The notes below the pieces were generated by a model. The model was not told the DNA's origin. It worked only from the letters and a program-made list of their open reading frames with translations, and searched no databases. This document shows positions 25,547-34,860 of a DNA stretch of 64,000 bases, one piece after another; positions within the stretch are counted from its first letter, which is position 1, and the number at the start of each line of letters is the position of its first letter. Source of the stretch: Pedococcus sp031456495 (lineage in GTDB: Bacteria; Actinomycetota; Actinomycetes; Actinomycetales; Dermatophilaceae); contig NZ_JAVDUW010000001.1 of the NCBI RefSeq assembly GCF_031456495.1, positions 1-64,000 of the forward strand, in the 5' to 3' direction. The position numbers and the translations under genes were made by a program.

Positions 25547-25641
25547 GCCCGGAGGCTAACCGAGGCACCCTCGGCCCGAGCGGTGACCCGATTCACTCCC
25601 TCCGGCGCCCGGGCGGATTCGGAGGTCCGCCCGGCCGAAGG

Positions 25642-25660
25642 TAAGGTAAGCCTTGCCTTT
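25642..25660 (+). promoter_or_regulatory. DtxR/IdeR iron box
   Basis: TAAGGTAAGCCTTGCCTTT matches the actinobacterial iron-box consensus TWAGGTWAGSCTWACCTWA at 17 of 19 positions. It lies 30 bases before the start of the ferric-iron binding lipoprotein, so iron-loaded DtxR/IdeR should repress the operon. Confidence 0.88.
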
Positions 25661-25689
25661 GCAAGCCGATCCGAGTCTGGAGAACCCGC

Positions 25690-26721
25690 GTGCTCCCTCG
25701 CCGCACCGTCCTGGTCGCCCTCGCCTCGACCGCCGCCCTCGCCCTCACGGCCTGTGGCAGCGGCAGCCTCGAGGCCAAGGGCTCGCTCGACCCGGACAAG
25801 CTGACCATCTACAGCGCCCAGCACGAGAACCTCACCCAGGCGTGGGCGAAGAGGTTCCAGGAGAAGACCGGGATCAAGGTCCAGATCCGCTACGGCTCGG
25901 ACTCCTCGATGGGCTCGCAGATCGTCCAGGAGGGGGCCAAGAGCCCGGCGGACGTGTTCCTCACCGAGAACTCCCCCGCGATGACGACCGTGCAGAACGC
26001 CGGCCTGCTGGCCAAGGTCGACCCGGCGACGATCGCGCAGGTCGGGTCGAGCTACCACCCCAGCACCGACGACTGGGTGGGCATCGCGGCGCGCTCGACG
26101 GTCCTCGTCTACAACCCCTCCAAGATCAGCGAGTCGCAGCTGCCGAAGTCGATCATGGACCTCGCCGACCCGGCCTGGAAGGGCAAGTGGGGCGCGGCGG
26201 CCGGCGGTGCCGACTTCCAGGCCATCGTCAGTGCCATCCTCGCGACCCAGGGCGAGCAGAAGACCGCCGCCTGGCTCAAGGGCCTCAAGGACGGCGCGCA
26301 GGTCTACCAGAACAACATCGCCGTGATGAAGGCCGTCAACGCCGGCCAGGTCCCGGTCGGGATCATGTACCACTACTACTGGTACCGCGACCAGGCGCTC
26401 ACCAAGGCCGGCAGCAAGAACACCAAGCTGCTCTACTTCCGCCACCAGGACCCGGGCGCGTTCGTGAGCATCTCCGGCGGCGGCGTCCTGAAGTCGAGCA
26501 AGCACGCGGCCAACGCCCAGAAGTTCCTCGCCTTCGTCACGAGCAAGGAGGGCCAGGAGATGCTCGCCACCAGTGACGCCAAGGAGTACGCCGTCGGCAA
26601 CGGGGTGGCCTCGGACAAGGCGCTCGAGCCGCTGGACAGCCTCGAGGCCCCGAAGGTCGACCCGTACACGCTCAACGGCCCCAAGGTCATCGAGCTCATG
26701 ACCCAGGCGGGCATCCTCTAG
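25690..26721 (+). CDS. Ferric iron ABC transporter substrate-binding lipoprotein
   Basis: 343 residues starting at a GTG. The lipoprotein signal ends ALTAC with Cys22. The mature protein is an FbpA/FutA-type iron-binding protein: KLTIYSAQHENLTQAWAKRF opens lobe 1, RYGSDSSMGSQI and ADVFLTENSPAM line the cleft, and GIMYHYYWYRDQ supplies the tyrosine cluster typical of ferric coordination. The gene is first in a three-gene operon behind an iron box. It captures free ferric ion, not a siderophore, according to family knowledge. Confidence 0.93.
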   Translation: MLPRRTVLVALASTAALALTACGSGSLEAKGSLDPDKLTIYSAQHENLTQAWAKRFQEKTGIKVQIRYGSDSSMGSQIVQEGAKSPADVFLTENSPAMTTVQNAGLLAKVDPATIAQVGSSYHPSTDDWVGIAARSTVLVYNPSKISESQLPKSIMDLADPAWKGKWGAAAGGADFQAIVSAILATQGEQKTAAWLKGLKDGAQVYQNNIAVMKAVNAGQVPVGIMYHYYWYRDQALTKAGSKNTKLLYFRHQDPGAFVSISGGGVLKSSKHAANAQKFLAFVTSKEGQEMLATSDAKEYAVGNGVASDKALEPLDSLEAPKVDPYTLNGPKVIELMTQAGIL

Positions 26722-28278
26722 GTGGCCCGCTCCCCTCGCCCCGTCGCGGGACCGACCCCCGCAGCAGTCACCGTCGCGGCCCTGGCCGTGGCGGCGCTGT
26801 GCGTCGTCCCGCTGGTGGTGGTCGTCGTCAAGGCGTTCGACGTCGGGCCGGCGGCGGCGTGGAACCTGCTGTGGCGCCCGCGCGTCGGCGAGCTGCTGCG
26901 CAACACCGCCGGCCTCGTGGTCTGCACGGTCGCCCTCACCACGGTGCTGGGGATCGCGACCGCCTGGCTGGTCGAGCGCACCTCGCTGCCGGGGGCCCGG
27001 TTCTGGCGGGTGCTCATGGTGGCGCCGCTCGCCGTGCCCGCCTTCGTCAACTCGTATGCGTGGGTCACCGTGCGTCCCGACCTCCAGGGGCTCAACGGGG
27101 CCGTCCTCGTCACGACCCTGTCGTACTTCCCGTTCGTGTTCCTGCCCGTGGCGGCGGTGCTGCGCGGGCTCGACCAGTCGCTCGAGGACTCGGCGCGCTC
27201 GCTCGGCCTCGGCCCGTGGCGCGCGTTCTTCCGGGCCGTCCTCCCCCAGCTCCGGCCGGCGGCCCTCGGCGGGATGCTGCTCGTGTCGCTGCACCTGCTG
27301 TCCGAGTTCGGCGTGCTGGCGATGCTGCGGTTCCCGACGTTCACGACCGCGATCCTCGAGCAGTTCCAGGTGGCGTTCTCCAACTCCGCCGGCAGCCTGC
27401 TGGCGCTCGTGCTCATCGCCCTGTGCCTGGCTCTCCTGACCGCCGAGCAGCTGCTGCGCGGCACCACGCGGTACGCCCGTCTCGGCCGCGGCACCACCCG
27501 CCGGGCCCTGCCCGCACGCCTCGGCCGCTGGACCGTGCCCGCCCTCGCCGGCATGGCGCTCCTGACGGTCCTCGCGCTCGGCGTGCCGCTCGGCAGCCTC
27601 GTCTACTGGTTCCGCGCCGGCTCCGGCGGCCTGACCGAGAGCACCTTCGACCCGGCCGAGCTCGTCTCGACGCTGTGGGGCACGCTGCGCCTGGCGATCC
27701 TGGCCGGCCTGGTCTCGGTCGTGGCGGCCTTCCCCGTGGCGTGGCTCATCGCCCGCAGGCGCTCGTGGCTGTCGGTGCTCGTCGAGCGCGCCACCTACGT
27801 GGCGTCGTCGCTGCCCGGGGTGGTCATCGCCCTCGCCCTGGTCACCCTCGCCGTCCGGTACGCCCGGCCGGTCTACCAGACCGCGGCGGTGCTCGTCGCG
27901 GCATACGTCGTGCTCTTCATCCCGCGCGCGATGGTGAGCATCCGCGCCTCGCTCGCGCAGGCGCCCGAGGAGCTCACCGACGCGGCGCGGGCACTCGGCG
28001 ACCGGCCGATGCGCGCCTTCCTGCGGGTGACGCTGCCGCTGACCGCGCCGGGTGTGCTGGCCGGCTTCGCGATGGTGTTCATCGCGACGTCGACCGAGCT
28101 CACCGCGACCCTCCTGCTCGCGCCGACGGGCACGCAGACGCTGGCGACGGCGTTCTGGAGCGCGAGTGAGAGCATCGACTACGCGGGCGCAGCACCGTAT
28201 GCCGCGGCGCTGGTGCTCGTGTCCGCACCCCTGACCTACCTGTTGCTGCGACGGAACGACGAGGAGCCTGCACTGTGA
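26722..28278 (+). CDS. Ferric iron ABC transporter permease (FbpB type)
   Basis: A fused two-domain permease of 518 residues; each half has about six helices and an EAA loop (EDSARSLGLGPWRAFFRAVLPQ near 155-176, and ELTDAARALGDRPMRAFLRV near 415). This duplicated layout is characteristic of FbpB/AfuB. The GTG follows the TAG of the binding protein without any gap. Confidence 0.93.
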   Translation: MARSPRPVAGPTPAAVTVAALAVAALCVVPLVVVVVKAFDVGPAAAWNLLWRPRVGELLRNTAGLVVCTVALTTVLGIATAWLVERTSLPGARFWRVLMVAPLAVPAFVNSYAWVTVRPDLQGLNGAVLVTTLSYFPFVFLPVAAVLRGLDQSLEDSARSLGLGPWRAFFRAVLPQLRPAALGGMLLVSLHLLSEFGVLAMLRFPTFTTAILEQFQVAFSNSAGSLLALVLIALCLALLTAEQLLRGTTRYARLGRGTTRRALPARLGRWTVPALAGMALLTVLALGVPLGSLVYWFRAGSGGLTESTFDPAELVSTLWGTLRLAILAGLVSVVAAFPVAWLIARRRSWLSVLVERATYVASSLPGVVIALALVTLAVRYARPVYQTAAVLVAAYVVLFIPRAMVSIRASLAQAPEELTDAARALGDRPMRAFLRVTLPLTAPGVLAGFAMVFIATSTELTATLLLAPTGTQTLATAFWSASESIDYAGAAPYAAALVLVSAPLTYLLLRRNDEEPAL

Positions 28279-29309
28279 CCACGCTGCGCATCGAGGGGGT
28301 GGCCGCGTCCTACGACGGCCGGCCCGTCCTGCACGGCCTCGACCTGCAGGTGCCGTCCGGGACGACGACGGCCATCCTCGGGCCGTCGGGCTGCGGCAAG
28401 ACCACGCTGCTGCGCGTCATCGCCGGCTTCCAGCCCGCCGACGAGGGCACGGTGACGCTCGGCGACACCGTCGTGGTCGGCCCCGGCCGCTGGGTGGCCC
28501 CCGAGCGACGGGGCATCGGCTACGTCGCGCAGGAGGGCAACCTCTTCCCGCACCTCACCGTGGGGCAGAACGTGTCCTACGGCCTGCCGCGGGCGGCCCG
28601 CCGCGCCGGCGAGCGCGTGGCCGAGCTGCTCGAGCTCGTCGGCCTCACCCCCGACCTCGCGGCCCGCCGGCCCGACCAGCTCTCGGGCGGCCAGCAGCAG
28701 CGCGTCGCCCTCGCCCGGGCGCTGGCCCGCAAGCCCACGCTGGTCCTGCTCGACGAGCCGTTCTCCTCGCTCGACGCCGGGCTGCGCGCCACGACCCGCG
28801 AGGCGGTGTCGGACGCCCTTGCCCACGAGGACATCACGGTCGTCCTCGTCACGCACGACCAGGCCGAGGCGCTGTCGTTCGCCGACCAGGTCGCGATCAT
28901 GCACGAGGGCCGGTTCTCCCAGGTGGGGACGCCGTCGCAGGTGTACGCCACCCCGACCGACCGGCACGCGGCCGCCTTCCTCGGCGACGCGGTGTTCCTG
29001 CGCGGGCGGGCCGACGGCACCTCCGTCGTGACCGCCCTCGGCACCCTTCCGGTGCACCAGCCCGCGCCGGCCGGCACCGTGGACGTGCTGCTGCGCCCCG
29101 AGCAGATCCAGCTGCGCACCATGTCGCCGGGCATCCCCTGCGCCGAGGTGGTCTCCACGACCTACTTCGGCCACGACGCCCTCGTCGCCCTCCGCCTGCA
29201 GGCCGACCGCACGGTCGTCACCGCGCGGGTCAACGGCCACGAGGTCCCGCCCGCCGGGTCGATCGTCGGCCTCGCGGTCGTCGGCCAGGCGCGCGCCTTC
29301 GCCGGCTGA
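28275..29309 (+). CDS. Ferric iron ABC transporter ATPase (FbpC type)
   Basis: 344 residues. Walker A GPSGCGKTT, signature LSGGQQQRVALARAL, Walker B LVLLDEPFSSLD, H-loop LVTHD. A TOBE-type C-terminal domain (from about 255, PAGTVDVLLRPEQIQLRTM) marks the CUT2/Fbp-like regulatory region. The GTG overlaps the permease stop as GTGA. It powers ferric uptake with the two genes before it. Confidence 0.93.
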   Translation: MTTLRIEGVAASYDGRPVLHGLDLQVPSGTTTAILGPSGCGKTTLLRVIAGFQPADEGTVTLGDTVVVGPGRWVAPERRGIGYVAQEGNLFPHLTVGQNVSYGLPRAARRAGERVAELLELVGLTPDLAARRPDQLSGGQQQRVALARALARKPTLVLLDEPFSSLDAGLRATTREAVSDALAHEDITVVLVTHDQAEALSFADQVAIMHEGRFSQVGTPSQVYATPTDRHAAAFLGDAVFLRGRADGTSVVTALGTLPVHQPAPAGTVDVLLRPEQIQLRTMSPGIPCAEVVSTTYFGHDALVALRLQADRTVVTARVNGHEVPPAGSIVGLAVVGQARAFAG

Positions 29310-29362
29310 CCGCCGTCCGCGGCGCTGACGCCACGAACGGTCGCCACCAGGCCGTTCGCACC

Positions 29363-29392
29363 GCCGTTCGTGGCCCCGGTGCCACGAACGGC
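29363..29392. terminator. 11-bp perfect hairpin after iron operon
   Basis: GCCGTTCGTGG (29363-29373) pairs with CCACGAACGGC (29382-29392) across eight bases. A further CCACGAACGG at 29331-29340 can pair with the same left arm, so two alternative hairpins exist. The site lies between convergent fbpC and dgt and may stop both. Confidence 0.85.
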
Positions 29393-29455
29393 ACCGGGCG
29401 GGGCGGAAGGTCAGCCGACGGCCCAGTGGCGCCCCCGCAAGCGTTTCGGCCGAGC

Positions 29456-30685
29456 TCAGCTCCAGGCGGCGTGCAGGGCCAGGGCGCGCACGTCGGTGAG
29501 CGAGGCGACCTGGTCGACGACGACCCGCAGCGCGGCGCCGTCGTCGGGCGCCTCCTTCCAGTCGGCGAGCAGGTCCGGGTCGAGCCGGCCGACGGGGTCG
29601 GCCAGGTAGGCCGCCACGAGGTCGCGCACGACCTCGCGCTGCCCGGCCAGCACGTCGAGCCGCTCCTGCGCGTGCATCACGAAGTGCGCGGCCACCGCCT
29701 TGAGGACGGCGCACTCCGCCCGGGTGTCGTCAGGGACCACCAGCTCGGCGTCGTACCGCGTGAGGTCGCCGTCGCCGTGCCGCTCGCGCGTGGCACGCTC
29801 CACCGCGAGGACGAACCGCCCGATGAGCCGCGAGGTCATGTCCTTGAGGGCTGCCAGGTCCGCTCGCGAGCCGTCGTATGCCGCGGGCACCGCACCGGTG
29901 GCCAGCACCCGTTCCAGCGCGGCCCCGAGGGCGTCGGTCCCGAGGTCGGCGGCGTAGAGGCCGGTCGCGACCGCGAGCACGCTGTCGACGTCGGTCGCGT
30001 CGCGCAGCCGGCGCAGGTCGAGCCGGCCGGAGGCCACCGCGTCCTCGACGTCGTGCACCGAGTAAGCGACGTCGTCCGACCAGTCCATGACGTCGGCCTC
30101 GATGCAGCGGCGACCCGGGGGCCGGTCCCCCCTGAACCACTCGAAGACCGGCAGGTCGTCGGCATACACACCGAACTTGGTTGTGCCGGAAGGACCTTGG
30201 CCGCAGGGCCACGGGTACTTGGTGGACGCGTCGAGGCTCGCGCGGGTGAGGTTGAGCCCGGCCGGCCGTCCGTCGGGGTGCACCCGCTTGGGCTCGAGCC
30301 GGGTGAGCAGCCGAAGCGTCTGGGCGTTGCCCTCGAACCCGCCGATGCCGGCCGCCACCGCGTCCAGCGCCTGCTCGCCGTTGTGGCCGAAGGGCGGGTG
30401 ACCGAGGTCGTGGGCGAGGCAGGCGGTGTCGACGACGTCGGCGCTGCAGCCGAGGGCGGCGCCGAACTCGCGCCCGATCTGCGCGACCTCCAGGGAGTGG
30501 GTCAGTCGGTTCCGCACGAAGTCGTCGTCACCGGGCTGGAGGACCTGCGTCTTGGCCGAGAGGCGGCGCAGCGAGGCGGAGTGCACCAGCCGGGCGCGGT
30601 CGCGGGCGAAGTCGTCGCGGTCGGCGCGCTTGGTCACGGGGTCCTCGCGGACCCAGCGCTCCCGGTCGGCCTCGGTGTACCCCAC
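29456..30685 (-). CDS. dgt: dGTP triphosphohydrolase-like HD-domain protein
   Basis: 409 residues. The metal-binding HD motif is complete: RLTHSLEVAQIGRE, then CLAHDLGHPPFGHNGE and DWSDDVAYSVHDVED. Family members hydrolyse dGTP or other dNTPs to nucleoside and triphosphate, influencing dNTP pools. The C-terminal part is alpha-helical and of normal length. The GTG at 30685 is used. In related genomes it lies between dusB and dnaG, and the same order and strand are kept here with insertions. Confidence 0.92.
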   Translation of the reverse strand: MGYTEADRERWVREDPVTKRADRDDFARDRARLVHSASLRRLSAKTQVLQPGDDDFVRNRLTHSLEVAQIGREFGAALGCSADVVDTACLAHDLGHPPFGHNGEQALDAVAAGIGGFEGNAQTLRLLTRLEPKRVHPDGRPAGLNLTRASLDASTKYPWPCGQGPSGTTKFGVYADDLPVFEWFRGDRPPGRRCIEADVMDWSDDVAYSVHDVEDAVASGRLDLRRLRDATDVDSVLAVATGLYAADLGTDALGAALERVLATGAVPAAYDGSRADLAALKDMTSRLIGRFVLAVERATRERHGDGDLTRYDAELVVPDDTRAECAVLKAVAAHFVMHAQERLDVLAGQREVVRDLVAAYLADPVGRLDPDLLADWKEAPDDGAALRVVVDQVASLTDVRALALHAAWS

Positions 30686-30709
30686 GGGCCGAGCCTAGAT
30701 CCCGCCGGC

Positions 30710-31456
30710 TCAGGCGTCGCCCGCCGCCCCGGCCCCATCGCCCGCGGCCGTCGCGGACCCGGAGTCCGCAGCCGTCGCGGACCCGGCCGCCGACGCCGCC
30801 CTGGCCGCCTGCGCCGCCCGCTCGACCCACTTTGGCTGCTCGCCGTACCGCTGCGGGCCGATGAGCCTGCCCGCGGCGCTGTCGGCCACGAGCTGCGCCA
30901 TGCGCCTGTCGCGCGTGGCCTGCTGCTTGGCGCTGGTGACCCAGTGGACTGCGACCCGGCGGTAGGACGGCGTCGCCGCGTGCCAGAACGCGGAGGCGGC
31001 GCGGTCGGAGGCGAGCTGCGCGGCGTGGGCGGGGTCGAGCTCGCGCTCGTCGCCCTCGTAGGAGTAGGTGCCCGAGCGGTCCTCGCGCCGCCTGGCGTAG
31101 GCCGCGAGGCCGGCCGGCCTCATCCGCCCCTCGGCCGTCAGGCGCTCGACCGCGGCGATGTTGATCTGCGACCAGGTGCTGCCCGGCTTGCGTGGGGTCC
31201 AGCGCTGCCGCGTGGTGTCCTCGTCGACCCGCTGCGCCACCGAGTCGATCCAGCCGAAGCACAGCGCCTCGACGACGGCCTCCTCCCACAGGAGCCCGCG
31301 CTCGGTGACGTGCTTCTTGTGCAGCCCCATCCAGAGCTCGGTCTCGCTCTCGTGGTGGGCCTCGAGCCAGGCCCGGAACTCCTCAGGCCCGCTGAAGAAC
31401 GTCGCAGGTCTCTCCGGGGTCCCGCCCGGCGTCCCCGCCGCGTAGCGCCGTGCCAT
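30710..31456 (-). CDS. YdeI/OmpD-associated family protein
   Basis: 248 residues. The conserved core runs from TFFSGPEEFRAWLEAHHESE through ELWMGLHKKHVTERGLLWEEAVVEALCFGWIDS to QRWTPRKPGSTWSQINIAAVERL, the pattern of the YdeI family whose biochemical role is unsettled. The C-terminal 35 residues are Ala/Gly-rich (AASAAGSATAADSGSATAAG), probably dispensable. The ATG at 31456 would overlap the upstream permease by 74 bases in another frame; a later start would lose little, since conservation begins near residue 17. Confidence 0.85.
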   Translation of the reverse strand: MARRYAAGTPGGTPERPATFFSGPEEFRAWLEAHHESETELWMGLHKKHVTERGLLWEEAVVEALCFGWIDSVAQRVDEDTTRQRWTPRKPGSTWSQINIAAVERLTAEGRMRPAGLAAYARRREDRSGTYSYEGDERELDPAHAAQLASDRAASAFWHAATPSYRRVAVHWVTSAKQQATRDRRMAQLVADSAAGRLIGPQRYGEQPKWVERAAQAARAASAAGSATAADSGSATAAGDGAGAAGDA

Positions 31457-32714
31457 GGCGCAAGGGTGCCACGCGGCGCCGACGTGCGGCAGCGCCCTGC
31501 CAGGCGAGCGAGGCGACCACCACGCCGAGGGCCCAGGCGACGTGCCAGCCGTTCATGACGAGCAGCACCAGCACGGAGGTGAGGGCGACGACAGCCGTCC
31601 ACCAGGCGGCGCCACCCCGCGGGAGGAGGCGGACGGCCGCAGCAGTGCCGAGCACGTAGACGAGGGTGAAGCAGCCGGTCGCCATCAGCATCAGGGGCGT
31701 CAGGCCCAGGTGCAGCACCTCGGCGGCGACGAGCCACGCCATCGACTGGCCCGCCACCAGCGCGAGGCTGCGCCGCGGCACCTCGCCCGGACCGCTGCCG
31801 CGCGCGAGCGCGACGGGGAGGGCGCCGTCACGCGCGAGGGCGGCCCCCAGCCGTGAGCCGCCCGCGTAGTAGGCGTTCATCGCTCCGATCGTGAGCAGCA
31901 CCGCGACGAGGGCGGTGACGATGCGGACCGAGCCGCCCACCCCTGCCGCCAGCAGGTCGGACAGCGGGGCCTCGCTGCGCGCCGTCGCCGGGCCCAGCAC
32001 GAGCAGGCTGGTCGCCGCGAGCGCGAGGTAGAGGACGCCCACGACGACGATCGCGATGCCGGTGGCGCGGGGGACGTCGCGCCGCGGTGTGCGGTACTCG
32101 CCGGCGAGGGACGCGACGGCCTCCCACCCGGCGAACCCCCACACGAGCAGGGCCGCGGCGGTGCCCACGGCGGCCCAGCCGTGCGGGGCGAAGGGCGTGA
32201 GGTGGTCCCAGCGGGCGTGCGGCAGGGCTGCCGCCACGGTCACGACCATGAGCGTGGCGAGGACCCCGGTGAGGACGAGCTGGACCCGGCCGGAAAGGCG
32301 CAGGCCGGCAGCGTTCACCAGGCCCACTCCCCCGATGAGCGCGGCCGCCACGACGACGGCCGTCCGGCGACCGCCCCCGACCGCGTCGGCGACGTAGCCG
32401 CCGGCCATGAGCGAGGCCGGCGGTGCGCCGACGGGGATCGCGAAGTAGAAGCACCACCCGACGGCCCCCGCCGCCCGGGTCCCGAAGGCACGGCCCACGT
32501 AGGTCGAGACCCCACCGCTGTCCGGAAAGCGCGCACCCATCGCCGCGAAGGTGAGCGCCAGCGGGACGCTGAGGAGCACGAGCGCCAGCCACGCGACCAG
32601 CGACGCCGGGCCGGCGATCCCGGCGGCGAGCGCGGGCAGCGTGATGACCCCCGTCCCCAGGACGGCACCGATGGACAGGGCAGCCCCCTGGGGGACGGAC
32701 AGGCGTGTGCTCAT
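31383..32714 (-). CDS. APC-family amino acid permease
   Basis: 443 residues with about twelve helices. LSVPQGAALSIGAVLGTGVITLP has the glycine-rich first helix of the amino acid-polyamine-organocation family, with later FPDSGGVSTYVGRAFG and WGFAGWEAVASLAGEYRTP motifs. The ATG at 32714 is chosen because it opens at the first helix. It is divergent from the MocR regulator, and a pair of direct repeats fills the intergenic region, so substrate-dependent control is likely. Similar pairs handle amino acid or GABA-like export or uptake; the substrate here is unknown. Confidence 0.88.
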   Translation of the reverse strand: MSTRLSVPQGAALSIGAVLGTGVITLPALAAGIAGPASLVAWLALVLLSVPLALTFAAMGARFPDSGGVSTYVGRAFGTRAAGAVGWCFYFAIPVGAPPASLMAGGYVADAVGGGRRTAVVVAAALIGGVGLVNAAGLRLSGRVQLVLTGVLATLMVVTVAAALPHARWDHLTPFAPHGWAAVGTAAALLVWGFAGWEAVASLAGEYRTPRRDVPRATGIAIVVVGVLYLALAATSLLVLGPATARSEAPLSDLLAAGVGGSVRIVTALVAVLLTIGAMNAYYAGGSRLGAALARDGALPVALARGSGPGEVPRRSLALVAGQSMAWLVAAEVLHLGLTPLMLMATGCFTLVYVLGTAAAVRLLPRGGAAWWTAVVALTSVLVLLVMNGWHVAWALGVVVASLAWQGAAARRRRVAPLRHGTALRGGDAGRDPGETCDVLQRA

Positions 32715-32734
32715 GGGTCGATCGTGCCCACGCA

Positions 32735-32780
32735 TTGGACCTGTCAGAAGGGCCAACCCTTGGCAGGTCATTTGGGCCAA
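32735..32780. promoter_or_regulatory. Direct-repeat operator for MocR/GabR-type regulator
   Basis: Two head-to-tail copies of TTGG-(N)10 or 11-GGGCCAA lie at 32735-32756 and 32760-32780, centred between the permease and the mocR starts. Each copy also has a CTGTCA or AGGTCA core. MocR/GabR proteins typically bind two directly repeated half-sites at such divergent promoters, so this is the likely shared operator. Confidence 0.75.
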
Positions 32781-32794
32781 TCTACGGTGGCGCC

Positions 32795-34225
32795 ATGGAG
32801 CTGCACCTCGACCTCGGCCGCGACCCGGGTGGCGACCTGCGCTCGGGCGGGGACCGCACGGTGCGGCTGTACCGGGCCCTGCTCGACGCGGTCCTCGACG
32901 GGCGCCTGTCCCCCGGGGACCGGCTCCCCCCGACCCGCGAGCTCGCCGCCCGGCTGGGGGTGGCGCGCGGGACCGTCGCGACGGCATACGACCGCCTCGC
33001 GGCGGAGGGGTTCCTGGAGAGCCGCGTCGGCTCGGGCACGTACGTGGCGCCCGAGGTGCAGCCGCGCCGCTCGCGCCGGGCCCCGGCCGGGGAGGTGCGG
33101 CCGCGCGAGGTCTGGTCGTCGCTGCCGCCGCCCGTCCTCGACGCCACCCCGGTCGGGTTCGACCTGTCGGTGGGCGGCCCGGACACCAGCCTCTTCCCGC
33201 TCGCCACCTGGCGCCGGCTCGTCTCCGCCACCTTGCGGCCGTCGCTGCTCCAGGCGTCGGCCTACGCGGGCGGGGGCCACCCGGACCTGCAGCGGGAGGT
33301 CGCGCGGCACGTCGGCCAGTCCCGTTCCGTGGCAGCAGGGCCGGACGACGTCGTCCTCACCGGTGGCGCCCAGCAGGGCCTCGACGTCGTCACCCGGGCG
33401 CTCGTCGAGCCCGGCGACGTGGTCGTCGTCGAGGACCCCGGCTACACCGCCGCGGTGCGGCTGTTCGCATCGCACGGTGCGACGGTGATCGGCGTCCCGG
33501 TCGACGAGGAGGGCCTGGTCGTCGACGCGATGCCACGCCGCGCGAGGCTGGTCTACGTCACGCCGTCGCACCAGTTCCCCACCGGTGCCGTGATGTCGCT
33601 GCGGCGACGGATCGCCCTGCTGGAGTGGGCATCCCGTCGCAACAGTGTCATCGTGGAGGACGACTACGACAGCGAGTTCCGGTACGAGGACAGGCCGCTC
33701 GCACCCCTGCAGAGCCTCGACCGCGACGGCCGGGTGGTCTACGTCGGGTCCTTCTCCAAGACGCTGATGCCGTCGCTGCGGGTCGGGTACGTCATCGCGC
33801 CGCGGTCGGTGCAGGACGCCGTGCGGGCCGCGAAGCTGCTCAGCGACTGGCAGGGCGACGCCGTCACCCAGGGCGCCCTCTCGCGCTTCCTCTCCGAGGG
33901 GCTGCTCGCCCCCCACGTGCGTCGCGTGACCGCGCTGTATGCCGAGCGCCGTGCGGCCCTGCTCGCGGCGCTGGACGCCCTTCCGGAGGGGACGCTCGAG
34001 GTGGTGCCGTCCTCGGCCGGGCTGCACGTCTGCGCCTGGCTGGGCGACACGGGGCGGTCCGACGTGGAGCTGGCCGCCGCGGCGTCGAGGGCCGGCGTGA
34101 CGGTGGAGCCGGTGTCGCCGCGCTTCCGCCGGTCGGGCACCCGCCCCGGCCTGGCCATGGGCTTCCGTCGGGTGCAGGCCGGGCAGATGCAGCAGGCCGT
34201 CGAGCGGCTCGCCGGGGTGCTGTGA
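32795..34225 (+). CDS. MocR/GabR-family regulator with aminotransferase-like domain
   Basis: 476 residues. A GntR winged helix (residues 20-90, DRLPPTRELAARLGVARGTV) is joined to a type I aminotransferase domain. PLP-site features include DVVLTGGAQQGLDVV, VEDPGYTAAV, VTPSHQFPTG, the lysine segment VYVGSFSKTLMPSLRVGY, and the arginine GFRRVQ near the end. Such proteins bind PLP and an amino compound and regulate a neighbouring gene; the divergent APC permease is the probable target. The ATG at 32795 begins directly at the DNA-binding domain. Confidence 0.92.
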   Translation: MELHLDLGRDPGGDLRSGGDRTVRLYRALLDAVLDGRLSPGDRLPPTRELAARLGVARGTVATAYDRLAAEGFLESRVGSGTYVAPEVQPRRSRRAPAGEVRPREVWSSLPPPVLDATPVGFDLSVGGPDTSLFPLATWRRLVSATLRPSLLQASAYAGGGHPDLQREVARHVGQSRSVAAGPDDVVLTGGAQQGLDVVTRALVEPGDVVVVEDPGYTAAVRLFASHGATVIGVPVDEEGLVVDAMPRRARLVYVTPSHQFPTGAVMSLRRRIALLEWASRRNSVIVEDDYDSEFRYEDRPLAPLQSLDRDGRVVYVGSFSKTLMPSLRVGYVIAPRSVQDAVRAAKLLSDWQGDAVTQGALSRFLSEGLLAPHVRRVTALYAERRAALLAALDALPEGTLEVVPSSAGLHVCAWLGDTGRSDVELAAAASRAGVTVEPVSPRFRRSGTRPGLAMGFRRVQAGQMQQAVERLAGVL

Positions 34226-34281
34226 CACCGGCCACGGCTCCCCGGATTGCGAGGTCCCAGAGCCCGACGGAGGGTGGAGTC

Positions 34282-34842
34282 ATGACAGACCTGAGTGGAA
34301 AGACCGTGGCCTTCCTCGTCGCCAAGGAGGGCATCGAGCGGGTGGAGCTGACCGAGCCGTGGAAGGCCGTCGAGCAGGCCGGAGCCACCCCCAAGTTGCT
34401 GTCCCCCGAGACGGGTGAGGTGCAGACCTTCGACCACCTGGACAAGGCCGAGACCCGGCCGGTCGACACCGCCGTGGGCGACACCTCCGTCGACGACTAC
34501 GACGCCCTCGTCCTGCCCGGCGGCGTCGCCAACCCCGACGCGCTGCGCACCGACGAGACCGCAGTCGGCTTCGTCCGCGACTTCGTTGCCAGCGGCAAGC
34601 CGGTGGCGGCCATCTGCCACGCACCGTGGACGCTGGTCGAGGCCGGCGTCGTCCAGGGCCGCACGCTGACCTCGTGGCCGAGCCTGCAGACCGACATCCG
34701 CAACGCCGGTGGCGAGTGGGTCGACAAGGAGGTCGTCCAGGACGGCAACCTCATCACCAGCCGCAACCCGGACGACATCCCGGCGTTCAACGACGCCCTG
34801 CTCGAGGCGCTCAGCCACGGAGCGGCCGCACAGAACGCCTGA
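34282..34842 (+). CDS. DJ-1/PfpI-family protein (YhbO-like)
   Basis: 186 residues with the Rossmann-like DJ-1/PfpI fold. The nucleophile elbow AAICHAPWTL carries the reactive Cys next to His, and DALVLPGGVANPDAL is the partner loop. Members act as glyoxalase-like or deglycase/protease-related stress proteins; the true substrate is debated. The start has GGAG eight bases upstream. It stands alone between mocR and a strong terminator. Confidence 0.9.
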   Translation: MTDLSGKTVAFLVAKEGIERVELTEPWKAVEQAGATPKLLSPETGEVQTFDHLDKAETRPVDTAVGDTSVDDYDALVLPGGVANPDALRTDETAVGFVRDFVASGKPVAAICHAPWTLVEAGVVQGRTLTSWPSLQTDIRNAGGEWVDKEVVQDGNLITSRNPDDIPAFNDALLEALSHGAAAQNA

Positions 34843-34860
34843 CCGGTCTCTGTCCCGGCG

